From assembly GCA_014843695.1 (NCBI GenBank), contig CM026400.1, positions 42,329,983 to 42,393,982 on the forward strand: a stretch of 64,000 nucleotides of DNA, written 5' to 3'. The notes below the pieces were generated by a model, which was not told the DNA's origin, did no database searches, and saw nothing but the letters and a program-made list of their open reading frames with translations. Positions 63,706-64,000 of this stretch are shown here, one piece after another. Both the position numbers and the translations under genes were made by a program. Position 1 is the first letter of the stretch. Each line of letters starts with the position of its first letter. This DNA comes from Archivesica marissinica (Eukaryota > Mollusca > Bivalvia > Venerida > Vesicomyidae).

Positions 63706-64000
63706 AAGAACATTGAGAGGGGTATTTAAACTCAGGGTTCCCTCTATCTGTCTGCGCCACTTCTATCGCAAATTGGGGAAAAAACTGGAGCCAATTTGAG
63801 AAACTTGGAGCCAATTGAACTAAGAGCCATATAGTTCACAGATAAATATTTGAAGCCATGTATTTGACAAAACATGTGGACAAAATATTTTCGCCAATTC
63901 ACAAAATTTAGCGCCAATATTTGTTTTTTGTCGCAATTGGCGCCATTGGCGACCGACAGCGGGAATCCTGACATATTCTCTGAGTTTTCAGTCGGATATT

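Overview
This is animal (metazoan) nuclear DNA. The evidence is split coding exons with GT/AG introns, many tRNA-derived SINEs, a LINE with an L1/Tx1-type reverse transcriptase, several short inverted-repeat DNA transposons, and very heavy minisatellite content. SINE style and minisatellite load suggest a mollusc or other lophotrochozoan, but I cannot fix the species. There is no operon, CRISPR or bacterial gene organisation.

Layout. About 1-9191 and 12700-22073 are two copies of one block, lying on either side of a run of exactly 1000 Ns (9192-10191). Each block has a long 36-bp minisatellite, a 1.65-kb spacer, a second short 36-bp array, a SINE, a GGATATCC-rich stretch, and 17-bp and 24-bp arrays. 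A separate 36-bp array lies at 10192-12700. The near identity of the copies suggests either a very recent duplication or two haplotypes placed side by side by the assembler. An 85-bp CCAAT-containing satellite follows at 22276-24010.

From 24 kb to 61 kb I find, on the minus strand, two head-to-tail paralogous genes that naive ORF calling does not show because their exons are only 53-187 bp. The downstream gene (exons 37043 to 25504) starts with a signal-peptide exon. The upstream gene (60787 to 44891) ends in a short tail exon with a stop and a poly(A) signal. Both encode two Cys-rich modules ending in CC-x(3-4)-CN motifs, resembling secreted Ly6/uPAR-type (LU, three-finger) domains. All observed splice phases agree, and several paired exons have identical lengths (72/72, 53/53, 53/53, 69/69, 187/187). 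The first exon of the upstream gene and the last exon of the downstream gene were not located.

The introns are filled with unrelated minisatellites (unit lengths 15 to 80 bp), at least four tRNA-derived SINE families that share two kinds of 3' tail, MITEs with clear target-site duplications (hAT-like 8 bp, mariner-like TA, piggyBac-like TTAA), and a 5'-truncated, frame-disrupted LINE inserted into a SINE. Minisatellites cover roughly 45% of the window by my estimate. Beyond 61 kb there is a 16-bp array, a chimeric SINE and no recognisable gene.
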